Of a DNA stretch of 64,000 bases, positions 1-10,996 are shown one piece after another. A program made the position numbers and the translations under genes. This DNA comes from Pseudoxanthomonas sp. (GTDB lineage: Bacteria > Pseudomonadota > Gammaproteobacteria > Xanthomonadales > Xanthomonadaceae). The stretch lies in contig NZ_PKDG01000024.1 of assembly GCF_002863005.1 (NCBI RefSeq), positions 1 to 64,000 of the forward strand. The letters run 5' to 3'. Position 1 is the stretch's first letter; every line of letters begins with the position of its first letter. The notes beneath the pieces were generated by a model. That model ran no database searches. It was not told the origin of the DNA and saw only the letters and a program-made list of their open reading frames with translations.

Positions 1-49
1 GCAGCGCCTCCATCGAAGCGGACGGTTGCCAGCTCATCGCACGCCCACT

Positions 50-167
50 GTAGGAGCGACGTAAGTCGCGACCGCACGCCAACAGCGTATGCGACCTTCG
101 ATAGATGCGTGTCGTACACGCTGCGCGAGCGCGGAATGCTTCCGGTCGCGACTCACGTCGCTCCCAC
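50..167. repeat. GTAG-type palindromic repeat pair (REPIN-like), family A
   Basis: Two inverted copies of a short repeat. The left copy begins GTAGGAGCGACGTAAGTCGC at 50 and the right copy is its near reverse complement, ending at 167, with about 65 bp between them. Each copy is itself a small hairpin (GCGAC/GTCGC). It lies just beyond the 3' end of ligA. The same family recurs at 16969, 17724, 48052 and 58051. Headed repeats of this kind resemble the GTAG-class REP elements known in Stenotrophomonas. No mobilising transposase is in the window. Confidence 0.8.
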
Positions 168-185
168 AGAAAAGCATGCGGCTAC

Positions 186-2973
<2,788 letters not shown>

Positions 2974-2997
2974 ATCTTCAGATGGATATGTGAGACC

Positions 2998-3540
2998 TCA
3001 GGCGTGGAACAGGTAGAGCACGTCATGTTCCATGCCGTGCAGCAGCGTGGCGCGATCCTCGTTGCGGCCGACCCGGCGACGCTCGCGGACCGTCACCTCT
3101 TCATCCTCGATGCCGCCACGGTAGAAATGCAGCAGCAGGCCCAGTTCGGCGACCTGCGAGGAGGCAAGGACGGCATCCACGAACGCGAGCCAGCGGGTCA
3201 GGTCATCGTCCGCGCGCCGGCGCCGGACACCATCCGTGGCCATCGCGTGTTCCGACCTCTGCGCCATCGCGCGTGCGATCTTGTTTTCGCTCCAGCCCTT
3301 GCGTACCAGCTTGCGGGCCATGCCCTCTCCCACGTCACGCATCCCGCGGAGCGCGCCGAGCGGTTCATCGCAATCGCAATGGCCAAGGGTGGTCACGAAG
3401 TACGCTTCGCCCGGCGCGAGCTGTCGCGTCACCCAGGGACTCGACAGCCTGAGAAACCGGCGACCGTGCGTACGCGCCAACGCATCCAGCGCCTCATGCG
3501 GCGCGGCGGCGGGAAGGACTGCGGTGATGAAGCGGCACAT
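2998..3540 (-). CDS. Conserved hypothetical protein, 180 aa
   Basis: I do not recognise the function. The protein begins MCRFITAVLP, is soluble and carries no signal peptide or membrane segment. It is rich in Arg and Asp, with a CDCDEP motif near residue 55 and an acidic/basic linker around residues 100-115. The start is the ATG at 3540, without an obvious Shine-Dalgarno. It is the last of eight minus-strand genes between zipA and ligA. The coding bias looks like that of its neighbours and the competing frames are shadows, so it is probably real. Confidence 0.65.
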   Translation of the reverse strand: MCRFITAVLPAAAPHEALDALARTHGRRFLRLSSPWVTRQLAPGEAYFVTTLGHCDCDEPLGALRGMRDVGEGMARKLVRKGWSENKIARAMAQRSEHAMATDGVRRRRADDDLTRWLAFVDAVLASSQVAELGLLLHFYRGGIEDEEVTVRERRRVGRNEDRATLLHGMEHDVLYLFHA

Positions 3541-3563
3541 GGGGGCAGTCTATCCGTGCCGTG

Positions 3564-3926
3564 CTACTGCATGCCGGCGCCGACGGTCATCCGAACCGGG
3601 ATGCCAGCGGGGTCGAAGCCATCCAGGCAATAGACGTTGATGCCGTAGTAGTCCGGGGTGACGCGCTTGCGGTGGAACGGATAGATGCCGCAGATCGTGC
3701 AGAAATGGTGGTGCGCGGTGTGCGTGTGGAACTGGTAGTCGGCGAGCACGTCGGCGCCGGCCAGCAGGCGGAACGCGCTTTCGTGCACCTTCACCATCAG
3801 CGCGTTCTTCTTGCGGCAGATCGAGCAGTCGCACTGCGTCAGCTCGGGAAAGTCGGTGTCGATCTCGAAGCGGACGGCGCCGCAGTGGCAGCGGCCGGCG
3901 CAGGTTTGGAGGGGGCGCGTGGACAT
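3564..3926 (-). CDS. GFA/CENP-V domain zinc protein
   Basis: A small protein of the glutathione-dependent formaldehyde-activating (GFA) family, about 120 aa. Zinc-binding cysteine motifs appear in family order: CHCGAVRFE near residue 12, CDCSICRKKN near residue 34, and CTICG near residue 76. These would hold the two zinc ions typical of the fold. The ATG at 3926 (MSTRPLQT) is chosen over the upstream in-frame ATG at 3971 because the extra 15 residues are low in complexity and not family-like. Family members are usually annotated as aldehyde-detoxifying, but for most the activity is untested, so the reaction here is unknown. Confidence 0.85.
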   Translation of the reverse strand: MSTRPLQTCAGRCHCGAVRFEIDTDFPELTQCDCSICRKKNALMVKVHESAFRLLAGADVLADYQFHTHTAHHHFCTICGIYPFHRKRVTPDYYGINVYCLDGFDPAGIPVRMTVGAGMQ

Positions 3927-3967
3927 GGGTCGCACGGTATCAGACGGACCCCGACGCGCGGCGGACC

Positions 3968-4396
3968 TCACTGCCCAATGGAGGCGTTCCGTACCAGGGG
4001 CTTACGCGAGGCAGCCAGCAAGAACCAGGCGCGCCCTCGCGGATTGTCGTACACCTCGATGCCCCGGAGGTTGTCCTTGCTGATGTGCAGGTAGTGGACA
4101 TCTCCCGGGACGAAAGCCTTGAGGTCGCCTACGCCGTTCCACTCCGTCATCGGGAACTCGATGCAGCCGACGACGACCTCCAGCTGCGCACCCTGCAGGC
4201 CCGGCGGCCCGTACTGCACTTCGTAGAGCGCGCGGGAACCCACGAACAACATGCCGCAGCCGGGGCCGCGCTCGACAAGCAGCAGGCGTGCCTGCACGTA
4301 GGCATCGCGCTCATCCGGCGGCAACGGAAACTCTCCCAGCTTCGACCAAGGAAAGGTTTGCAGCAACATCACGAGGCCACAGGCCAACAACCTCAT
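3968..4396 (-). CDS. Exported hypothetical protein, 142 aa
   Basis: Starts at the ATG at 4396 (MRLLACGLVMLLQTF), with a good GGAGG about 8 nt upstream. The frame is open further upstream, but that part is Arg/His-rich and unlike a protein. The first 14 residues form a short hydrophobic signal-like stretch. The mature part contains LLLVERGPGCGMLFVGSRALYEVQ and repeated beta-type segments, suggesting a small periplasmic beta-rich protein. No family is recognised. It sits in the run of small minus-strand genes between zipA and ligA. Confidence 0.7.
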   Translation of the reverse strand: MRLLACGLVMLLQTFPWSKLGEFPLPPDERDAYVQARLLLVERGPGCGMLFVGSRALYEVQYGPPGLQGAQLEVVVGCIEFPMTEWNGVGDLKAFVPGDVHYLHISKDNLRGIEVYDNPRGRAWFLLAASRKPLVRNASIGQ

Positions 4397-4494
4397 CGCA
4401 CTGTCCTCCACTGAGCCCGCTGCAGCAGTACAGTCGGGTCCCGGACGGTGAGCTCCAGCGCGATCATGGGAACATGTCTCGCGGTCATGGGAGG

Positions 4495-4785
4495 CTACCG
4501 CGTGACGACATCGCGCCAGATCAGAAGGATTTCCGCCGCGCGCGCGGCCCGTTCCCGTGTCCCGGGCAATCCCATCGACACCTCTGCGATACCGACAAGA
4601 TGGGCGATCAGCGTGTCCGCATCCGCTCCGCGCCACAGCAGCCCACAGACGCCACCCACGTAACCGTCGTATTCGTCGCGCGCTTCGGTTGTTCCCGCTA
4701 CGCCGATGGGATCCCACAGGTAGTGGAGTACTTCGCTGACGGCGCGGTGGAGCGCGGCGACTTCCGGTCCCAAGGTCGAGGTCAT
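4495..4785 (-). CDS. Small conserved hypothetical protein, 96 aa
   Basis: A 96-residue soluble protein starting MTSTLGPEVAALHRAV. The central motif LWDPIGVAG...EARDEYDGYVGGV resembles the DUF1871-like pattern of small bacterial proteins (WDPIG followed by an EYD helix), often found beside toxin-like or immunity genes. That resemblance is from memory and is weak. The rest is helical and rich in Ala. No Shine-Dalgarno is evident. It lies about 40 bp upstream of the phosphatase-like gene's stop, in the same orientation as its neighbours. Confidence 0.65.
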   Translation of the reverse strand: MTSTLGPEVAALHRAVSEVLHYLWDPIGVAGTTEARDEYDGYVGGVCGLLWRGADADTLIAHLVGIAEVSMGLPGTRERAARAAEILLIWRDVVTR

Positions 4786-4825
4786 GGCGAAATCTGGTGC
4801 ACGGGAGCGCCAGCGTAACCGCAGA

Positions 4826-5158
4826 TCAGACCGCCCGCAGGAACCGCGATACCTTCTGCTCGAGCAGGCGTACCAGCGCGGGGTCCATGTACGCGTAATC
4901 GTCCGGGATATCCAGGCAGATCACCCGCTTGCCGTTGAGGTGGCGCTTGAACTTCGCGGACAGGCGGCTGCGATGCGGTGGCTCCATCACGAAGATAAGG
5001 TCCGCCCACGCCAGCAGCTCGGGCGACACGGGGACTTCGGCGTCGTTGCCCAATCCTGCGGACGCCGTCTCCACGGCCGGCCAATCAGCGAACACCTGCT
5101 CGGCCGTCGGACTGCGCAGGCGGTTCTGGGTGCAGATGAAGAGGATGTTGCGGGGCAT
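4826..5158 (-). CDS. Low-molecular-weight protein-tyrosine-phosphatase-like protein
   Basis: A 110-aa member of the LMW phosphotyrosine phosphatase fold. The P-loop CTQNRLRS gives the Cx5R(S/T) signature with nucleophile Cys9 and phosphate-binding Arg15. A DIPDDY motif near residue 80 probably supplies the general-acid Asp. It is shorter than classical LMW-PTPs (about 150 aa) and matches the compact branch often annotated as phosphotyrosine phosphatase or protein tyrosine phosphatase-like. The ATG at 5158 (MPRNILFICT) is preferred because the motif normally sits within ten residues of the N-terminus. The upstream ATG at 5194 would add 12 residues. Substrate unknown. Confidence 0.88.
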   Translation of the reverse strand: MPRNILFICTQNRLRSPTAEQVFADWPAVETASAGLGNDAEVPVSPELLAWADLIFVMEPPHRSRLSAKFKRHLNGKRVICLDIPDDYAYMDPALVRLLEQKVSRFLRAV

Positions 5159-5209
5159 GGAAGGAGTGCGGGCGAAGGCATGACGGCGAGCCAAGGCTGC
5201 ACGACGGCC

Positions 5210-5296
5210 GTAGGCTGGGTTGGAGCGCAGCGTAAACCCAGCAGAGCCGTCATCGCGCCTGATGCTGGGTTTCCGCTGCGCTCCAACCCAGCCTAC
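5210..5296. repeat. GTAG-headed palindromic repeat pair, family C
   Basis: GTAGGCTGGGTTGGAGCGCA begins at 5210. The inverse copy (GCGCTCCAACCCAGCCTAC) ends at 5296, with a short central spacer. The whole can fold into a long hairpin. It lies in the gap between the DUF2200 gene and the phosphatase-like gene. A half copy occurs at about 5735-5768. Confidence 0.85.
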
Positions 5297-5307
5297 GGTG
5301 CATTCCT

Positions 5308-5661
5308 CTATGTCGGAGACCGCAGGATCTTCTCCATCGCCTTCCCCTTTGCCAGTTCGTCCACCAGCTTGTCGAGGTAGCGGATCTTCTGCATCAGCGG
5401 ATCGTCTACGACCTCCACGCGCACGCCGCAGACCACGCCCTTGATGAGCGAGGCATGTGGATGGAGCTGCGGGGCTTCGGCGAAAAAGGTCTCGAAATCC
5501 TTCTTCGCCTCGATCTGCCGCTCGAGTCCGGCCTGGTCGTAGCCGGTCAGCCAGCGGATGACCTCGTCCACCTCGGCTTTCGTCCGGCCTTTGCGCTCAG
5601 CCTTCTGCACGTACAGCGGGTACACGCTGGCGAAGGAGGTGGTGAAGATGCGGTGCGACAT
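5308..5661 (-). CDS. DUF2200 domain protein
   Basis: A small cytoplasmic protein of about 117 aa matching the DUF2200 pattern. It begins [18 protein letters not shown], followed by [23 protein letters not shown], both highly conserved in that family. The start is taken at the ATG at 5661, since the in-frame ATG at 5670 adds only MIS. The function of the family is unknown. The fold is predicted to be mostly helical with no export signal. It lies between two GTAG-family repeats in the zipA-ligA interval. Confidence 0.9.
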   Translation of the reverse strand: MSHRIFTTSFASVYPLYVQKAERKGRTKAEVDEVIRWLTGYDQAGLERQIEAKKDFETFFAEAPQLHPHASLIKGVVCGVRVEVVDDPLMQKIRYLDKLVDELAKGKAMEKILRSPT

Positions 5662-5734
5662 CGAAATCACTCCACGAATATGGCGTCGACAAGATCGCTA
5701 TAGGTGAGGCCAGCTTCGCTCATTCCAACGCGTG

Positions 5735-5768
5735 CGCTGGGTTCGCGCTACGCTCCAACCCAGCCTAC
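5735..5768. repeat. Single copy of family C GTAG repeat
   Basis: CTGGGTTCGCG...CTCCAACCCAGCCTAC is a half-element of the 5210-5296 family. It is imperfectly self-complementary and ends in CTAC. It lies four bases beyond the stop of the minus-strand gene that ends at 5772. Confidence 0.75.
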
Positions 5769-5771
5769 GGT

Positions 5772-6371
5772 CTACGATATCCACGTCGGCTCCGTGCCGA
5801 TCACGCGCCAGACACCGTTTTTCAGACGAAGCGTCGATCTCCACCCGCTACCGCAGAGCGGTCCGCAGTGGATGCCGAAATCGACGGTGGCGGACAGGCC
5901 CTGCGCATCACTTCGATAGCGCGGCATCTCAAGCGACATCCAGGACGCCAGTCCCGGATAGGTTTCCTGAAGACATGGCAGCGGAGAGTGCAGTTGCTCA
6001 CGCGCCATCCTGTCCAGGCAACGGTGGACGTTCGCGTCGAACCTCGCCTCATCCTCGAACCGCACGGAAGGACACCCGAGATCCTTGGGGAAAGCCAGCA
6101 GGCCCAGCTCACGGCGCCCATCCATCCGGTCGCGCGGTGGCGACGCGACGATGAAGAACTCGCGTTCCATCCGGCAGCGGCCATCCAGCGCAAGCCGCAA
6201 TACATGCGCGTCGTATTCCATCGCGAACGCCGGCGTCAGTACGAACGGCGGGATTTCAGTCGGAGGTGGCGGCAACAGGGTTGGCCGCGCTTTCAGCAAG
6301 GGGAGCGCCAGCGCTACGGCAGACACGCCGAGCAGGAGCAGCATCCATGTCGCGATCCGTTTGCGTGTCAT
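5772..6371 (-). CDS. Membrane-anchored or exported hypothetical protein, 199 aa
   Basis: The protein starts MTRKRIATWMLLLLGVSAVALALPLL, a positively charged n-region with one hydrophobic segment (residues about 8-27). This could be a signal anchor or an uncleaved signal. A Pro-rich linker follows, then a periplasmic domain with several cysteines (including CLQETYP and HCGPLCGSGW) that could form disulfides. No family is recognised. The ATG at 6371 is preferred over the ATG at 6389 because it puts the basic residues at the N-terminus. It is the first gene after zipA on this strand. Confidence 0.68.
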   Translation of the reverse strand: MTRKRIATWMLLLLGVSAVALALPLLKARPTLLPPPPTEIPPFVLTPAFAMEYDAHVLRLALDGRCRMEREFFIVASPPRDRMDGRRELGLLAFPKDLGCPSVRFEDEARFDANVHRCLDRMAREQLHSPLPCLQETYPGLASWMSLEMPRYRSDAQGLSATVDFGIHCGPLCGSGWRSTLRLKNGVWRVIGTEPTWIS

Positions 6372-6451
6372 CGCCAGTCTCCCCTGCAAGCCATCCGAGC
6401 GAAGATACAGCCATGACCTGGGCCAGCCACTGCGGCCCTACGGTGCTCGGT

Positions 6452-7186
6452 TCACCACCGCGGCGCCTTCGTCAGCGGCGGCGCTTCATGCTGCCGGTCA
6501 TACGCGCGCAGTTCTTCCCGGATGTGCTGGATGCGCTGGCGGCCGAGGGTGTTGCGGCTGTCGTCGAGGACCACGCCGCCCAGCAGTTCGGCCATGCGCT
6601 CGACGTTGGGCAGCAGTTTTTCCCAGGCTTCCAGCGCGGTCATCGGCGCGGGCAGTGTGAGGAAGAACGCGATGGCCGGGGTTTCCAGCGTGCGGATGGT
6701 GGCCATGTCGAAACTGCCGGGCTGCATGATGTTGGCCATGCTGAAGACCGGGCCGCGCTCGGGGTGGCCTTCCACCAGCCGGTGGAAGACGTTCATGTGG
6801 CCGAAGGTCAGGCCCGTCTTCTCGGCGGCGACCACGATGTCCTCGCCACGCAGCACCTGCCCGGCCTTGGCCGCGACGTACAGCGAGACGATCTTGTCGA
6901 AATCCTGGTTGGGCCGCTTGCCGAGGTCGCTTTCCGCGCCGGCGACCGGCGTGCCGCCGGGCAGGCCGAGTTCGGGCTGGCTGACGCGCTCGCCACTGTA
7001 GTCCTGCACCTGCTCGCTCGTGTCGTCGCCGGCAAGGCTGGGCTCGACGCGCGCGGTATCGCGTTCGGAGGGATCCAGCCGGCGGCCCTGGCTGGGTTTC
7101 TTGGGACGACCGAACAGGAAGATCGCGACCAGCAACAGGATGCCGGCGACGATGATTCCGATACGAAGCATGGCCATGTCGGACAC
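6452..7186 (-). CDS. zipA: Cell division protein ZipA
   Basis: An inner-membrane divisome protein that anchors FtsZ. An N-terminal transmembrane helix (LRIGIIVAGILLLVAIFLFG) is followed by a basic then charged Pro/Gln linker. A C-terminal ZipA FtsZ-binding domain of about 140 aa contains MNVFHRLVEG and VFSMANIMQPGSFD, both typical. The start is taken as the GTG at 7186 because GGAG lies 8 nt upstream. The alternative ATG at 7177 would be 17 nt from it. The gene sits 31 bp after smc on the same strand, so the two are probably cotranscribed. In many gammaproteobacteria ligA follows directly, but here eight small genes intervene. Confidence 0.93.
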   Translation of the reverse strand: MSDMAMLRIGIIVAGILLLVAIFLFGRPKKPSQGRRLDPSERDTARVEPSLAGDDTSEQVQDYSGERVSQPELGLPGGTPVAGAESDLGKRPNQDFDKIVSLYVAAKAGQVLRGEDIVVAAEKTGLTFGHMNVFHRLVEGHPERGPVFSMANIMQPGSFDMATIRTLETPAIAFFLTLPAPMTALEAWEKLLPNVERMAELLGGVVLDDSRNTLGRQRIQHIREELRAYDRQHEAPPLTKAPRW

Positions 7187-7217
7187 AGGGGATTCTCCGG
7201 CAAGGTGGAATGAAGGG

Positions 7218-10200
7218 TCAGGCGGCGCCGGCCAGGCGGGCGGCCTCTTCCAGGTCCACCGACACCAGCCGGCTGACACCGGGTTCCCGCATGGTAACGC
7301 CACTGAGCTGGTGTGCGGCTTCCATCGTCGCCTTGTTGTGCGACACGAAGAGGAACTGCACCTTCTCGCTCATCTCCTTCACCATGTTGGTGAAGCGGCC
7401 GACGTTGGCCTCGTCGAGCGGTGCGTCGACTTCGTCCAGCAGGCAGAACGGCGCGGGGTTCAGCTGGAAGATGGCGAAGACCAAGGCCACCGCCGTCATT
7501 GCCTTTTCGCCACCGGACAGCAGCGAGATGTTGGACACGCGCTTGCCTGGCGGGCGCGCCATGATGGCCACGCCGGTGTCGAGCAGATCCTCGCCCGTCA
7601 GTTCCAGATAGGCGTGGCCGCCGCCGAACAGGCGCGGATACAGCTGCTGCACGCCCGCGTTGACGCGATCGAAGGTGTCCTTGAAGCGGCCGCGCGTCTC
7701 GCGGTCGATCTTGCGGATGGCTTCTTCCAGCGTCTCCAGCGCGGTGGTGAGGTCGACGTGCTGCGCATCCAGGTATTCCGAGCGCTGGCTGGCTTCGCCG
7801 TACTCGTGGATGGCGGCCAGGTTGACCGGCTCCAGCCGGCGCATGCGGCCATCGATCTGGGTGACGGCCTGTTCCCACTCGCGCACGTCGGCCACCTCGG
7901 GCAGCGTGTTGATGACGTCCTCGAGCACGAAACCACCGGCGACCACGCCTTCGGACAGCTGTTCGGCCTTCAACGCGAGCGCCTGCTGGTCGAGCTTGCG
8001 CTGCGAGATGCGCTCGCGCTGCGCCACAGCCTGTTCGTCGCGCTGCTGGCGGGTCTGTTCGTACTTGCGGAGTTCGTTGTCGATGCTTTCCAGCAGGGAG
8101 CGGGCCTCGGCAAGCTGGCGATCGGCGGTGACGCGATGCTCCAGCGCCGCCTGGCGCTGCGCTTCCAGTTCCTGCACCGGCGAATCGCCTTCGCTCAGCT
8201 GCAGCGTGAGTTCTTCCAGGCGCGAATCGAGGTGGCCACGCTGGCCGCCCATGCGATCCAGTGCCTGGCTCAACGACACGATCTGGGTGCGTTGCGACTC
8301 CAGCGTCAGCGCCAGCGCGTGCGCGGCGTCGCGCGAGGCGCGCGCGGCCTCGCGGGCCTGATCGCGCGCGTCGACCAGCTGGCGGCGCTCGCTTTCCAGC
8401 CCCTGGCGGGCGGATTCGAGGTCGCCCATGCGGGTCACGGCGTCTTCGAGCTTCGCGCGGGCTTCGCGGGCCTGCTCGCGGCTGGTATCGAGCGTGTCGA
8501 CCAACTGCGCGATCTCGCCATCGATGCGCTCGAGGCGCGTGCGCGTAGCGTCCACCTTGCCCTGCTGGCTTTGCAGCTGGCCGGCCAGCTCGGACACCCC
8601 ACGGTGCGCCATGTATAGCGTTCGCTGGGCGTCTTCGCGCTGCTGTTCGGCGGCGAGCAACGCATCGCGCAGCCCGGCCAAGCGTTCTTCCAGCTCCGCT
8701 TCGCGTGCCTGCAGGGTTTCGATCTCGGCGCGCAGCGACTGGATGTCGCGCTCTCGCAGCAGGGCGCCCTGCTTGGCCGCGCCGGAACGCAGCACGCGGA
8801 CCCAGCCGACACCCAGGCGTTCGCCGTTGCGCGTGATGACGGAATCGCCCTCGCCCAGCTGAGACTGCAGACGGCGGGCTTCATTGAGGTCGTCGGCCAC
8901 GTGCAGGCGGGCCAGCAGGCGGCGGATCGCGGCCGGGCCCTGCACCTTGGCCGCGAGGGACGTCGGCGCGAAGGCAACGTCGCTGCGGTCGTCCGACACC
9001 AGCGCGATGCGGCCATCGCCGAGTTCGCCCAAGGCATCGACCAGCGCTTCCGGTGCATCGACCAGCACGCCTTCGATCAGCTGGCCGAGCGCGCCTTCGA
9101 CGGCGTTCTCCCAACCGGGCTCGACAGTCAGCTTCTCACCGACGCGCGAGGCATTGTCCAGGCCGCGTGCCTTCAGCCAGCTCATCGCGGCGCCCTGTTC
9201 CTGGCCCAGCGCAGCGTGCTGCAGGGTTTCCAGCGAGGACAGTCGACCGCGGGCTTCCTGCGCGCGCTTGCGCACGTCCGAGAGTTCGGCCTGAGTGGCG
9301 CGCTGCTGTTCCTGCACGTCGGCCGCGCCCTGCTTGCGCGCCTCGACCTGCTCGGTCAGCGACTCCAGCGACTCCTTCTGCGTGTCGTGCTGCAGCTGCA
9401 GCTGTTCGAACGCGGATGCCAGCGCATCGAGGTCGAGCCCGGCGCGTTCATTGGCCAGCGCTTCGCGACGGCGTTCGGCTTCCAGCGACTGCCGGTCGAG
9501 ATAATCGACGCGCGTGCGCTCCACGTCGCCGGCCCGGGAGGCCTCGGCGGAGTCGCGGCTGTGGGTTTCCCAACGCTGCTGCCAGTCGGCCAGCCGGGCT
9601 TCGGCCTCGCGCAGCGCATCCTGCCTGAACACGTCCTCCTCGCGCAGCTGCTCGAGCTGCGGTTCGGCATCGGCGACCGATTCACGCAACACGTCGAGGC
9701 GGGTCTGGTCGCCGCTGATGTGCTGGCCGAGTTCCTGCAGCGCGTTGTGGGCCTCGTCGCGGGCCCGCTTCAGGCGGTCGGCGAGTTCGCGCTGGTGCTG
9801 GATCTGCTGTTCGACGCGGGCCAGCGTGCTGCCGACCTGGTAGACCTCGCCCTGCGCCTTGTTGAGGCCGTCGGCAGCCTCCTCGCGGCGCACGCGGTCG
9901 GTTTCCAGCAGGCGTTCGGCTTCGCGCTGCTCGGCGATCAGCTGCTGCAGTTTCGTCTCTTCCTGGGACAACGCCTCGCGCAGGCCCTGCAGCTTGCCGT
10001 CCAGGCCGCGGTATTCCAGCGCCTTCCACTCGGCGTCCTTGACCCGGCGCTCTTCCTGCAGCGCCTTGTACTGCTCGGCCTGCTTGGCCTGCCGCTTGAG
10101 GTGCTCGAGCTGCTTGCCGATCTCCTCGCGCAGGTCGTTGAGGCGGTCCAGGTTTTCGCGGGTGTGGCGGATGCGGGTCTCGGTTTCCTTGCGGCGTTCC

Positions 10201-10721
10201 TTGTACTTGGAGATGCCGGCGGCTTCTTCCAGGTACACGCGCAGGTCTTCCGGGCGGGCCTCGATGATCTGGCTGATCATGCCCTGCTCGATGATCGAGT
10301 AGCTGCGCGGTCCCAGGCCGGTGCCGAGGAACAGGTCGGTGATGTCGCGGCGACGGCACTTGGTGCCGTTGAGGTAATAGTTGCTCTGACCGTCACGGCT
10401 GACCAGGCGCCGGACCGAGATCTCGTTGAACGCGGCGAACTCGCCGCTGATGGTGTGGTCGCTGTTGTCGAAGATCAGTTCGACCGAAGCCTGCGACACC
10501 GGCTTGCGCGCCGCCGATCCGGAGAAGATGACGTCGGTCAGCGAGTCACCGCGCAGGCGGCTGGCGGAACTCTCGCCCATGACCCAGCGCACGGCGTCGA
10601 TGATGTTCGACTTGCCGCACCCGTTCGGGCCGACCACGCCGGTCATGTTGGTCGGCAGGTGGAGCACGGTGGGATCGACGAACGACTTGAAACCGGACAG
10701 CTTGATGGTGGAAAGGCGCAT
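7218..10721 (-). CDS. smc: Chromosome segregation protein SMC
   Basis: Structural-maintenance-of-chromosomes ATPase of 1,167 aa that condenses DNA with ScpA and ScpB. The N-terminal head has Walker A GPNGCGKSN (residues 31-39) and YYLNGTKCRRRDI. Long heptad coiled coils flank a hinge at about residues 510-640. The C-terminal head has the ABC signature LSGGEKAMTAVAL (about residue 1063) and Walker B FCLLDEVDAPLDEAN (about residue 1098). The ATG at 10721 (MRLSTIKLSGFKSF) matches the family start. The partners scpA and scpB are also in this window, about 30 kb away on the other strand. Confidence 0.97.
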   Translation of the reverse strand: MRLSTIKLSGFKSFVDPTVLHLPTNMTGVVGPNGCGKSNIIDAVRWVMGESSASRLRGDSLTDVIFSGSAARKPVSQASVELIFDNSDHTISGEFAAFNEISVRRLVSRDGQSNYYLNGTKCRRRDITDLFLGTGLGPRSYSIIEQGMISQIIEARPEDLRVYLEEAAGISKYKERRKETETRIRHTRENLDRLNDLREEIGKQLEHLKRQAKQAEQYKALQEERRVKDAEWKALEYRGLDGKLQGLREALSQEETKLQQLIAEQREAERLLETDRVRREEAADGLNKAQGEVYQVGSTLARVEQQIQHQRELADRLKRARDEAHNALQELGQHISGDQTRLDVLRESVADAEPQLEQLREEDVFRQDALREAEARLADWQQRWETHSRDSAEASRAGDVERTRVDYLDRQSLEAERRREALANERAGLDLDALASAFEQLQLQHDTQKESLESLTEQVEARKQGAADVQEQQRATQAELSDVRKRAQEARGRLSSLETLQHAALGQEQGAAMSWLKARGLDNASRVGEKLTVEPGWENAVEGALGQLIEGVLVDAPEALVDALGELGDGRIALVSDDRSDVAFAPTSLAAKVQGPAAIRRLLARLHVADDLNEARRLQSQLGEGDSVITRNGERLGVGWVRVLRSGAAKQGALLRERDIQSLRAEIETLQAREAELEERLAGLRDALLAAEQQREDAQRTLYMAHRGVSELAGQLQSQQGKVDATRTRLERIDGEIAQLVDTLDTSREQAREARAKLEDAVTRMGDLESARQGLESERRQLVDARDQAREAARASRDAAHALALTLESQRTQIVSLSQALDRMGGQRGHLDSRLEELTLQLSEGDSPVQELEAQRQAALEHRVTADRQLAEARSLLESIDNELRKYEQTRQQRDEQAVAQRERISQRKLDQQALALKAEQLSEGVVAGGFVLEDVINTLPEVADVREWEQAVTQIDGRMRRLEPVNLAAIHEYGEASQRSEYLDAQHVDLTTALETLEEAIRKIDRETRGRFKDTFDRVNAGVQQLYPRLFGGGHAYLELTGEDLLDTGVAIMARPPGKRVSNISLLSGGEKAMTAVALVFAIFQLNPAPFCLLDEVDAPLDEANVGRFTNMVKEMSEKVQFLFVSHNKATMEAAHQLSGVTMREPGVSRLVSVDLEEAARLAGAA

Positions 10722-10996
10722 GCGGCGGTGTCTTCCGGGCACCGCGACCGGACCGGTCCGACGCGCTGCCGCAAGTATGAAATGGGATCAGCTTCGACTG
10801 CCAAGGTCTTGATTCCACGGCAATCCGGCCTGCCTGCTGGCACGCCAACGGATGAGTATAGCCGCCCCCGCCACCGTATGCCCGGGCCTGCCAGGCCCGT
10901 ACGCCCCTGCGCCGTCCGCGTACGGCGCAAGCGCCCGCCTGTTAGGATCGCGGGCGGCTTCACCCCCCTCCCTCATCCACCAACGGTCCCCACTCC

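Noticed and set aside
10722-10996. A gene or regulatory RNA in the smc/aminotransferase gap
   Set aside because: Only short GC hairpins (near 10883 and 10925) and no conserved RNA signature were seen.
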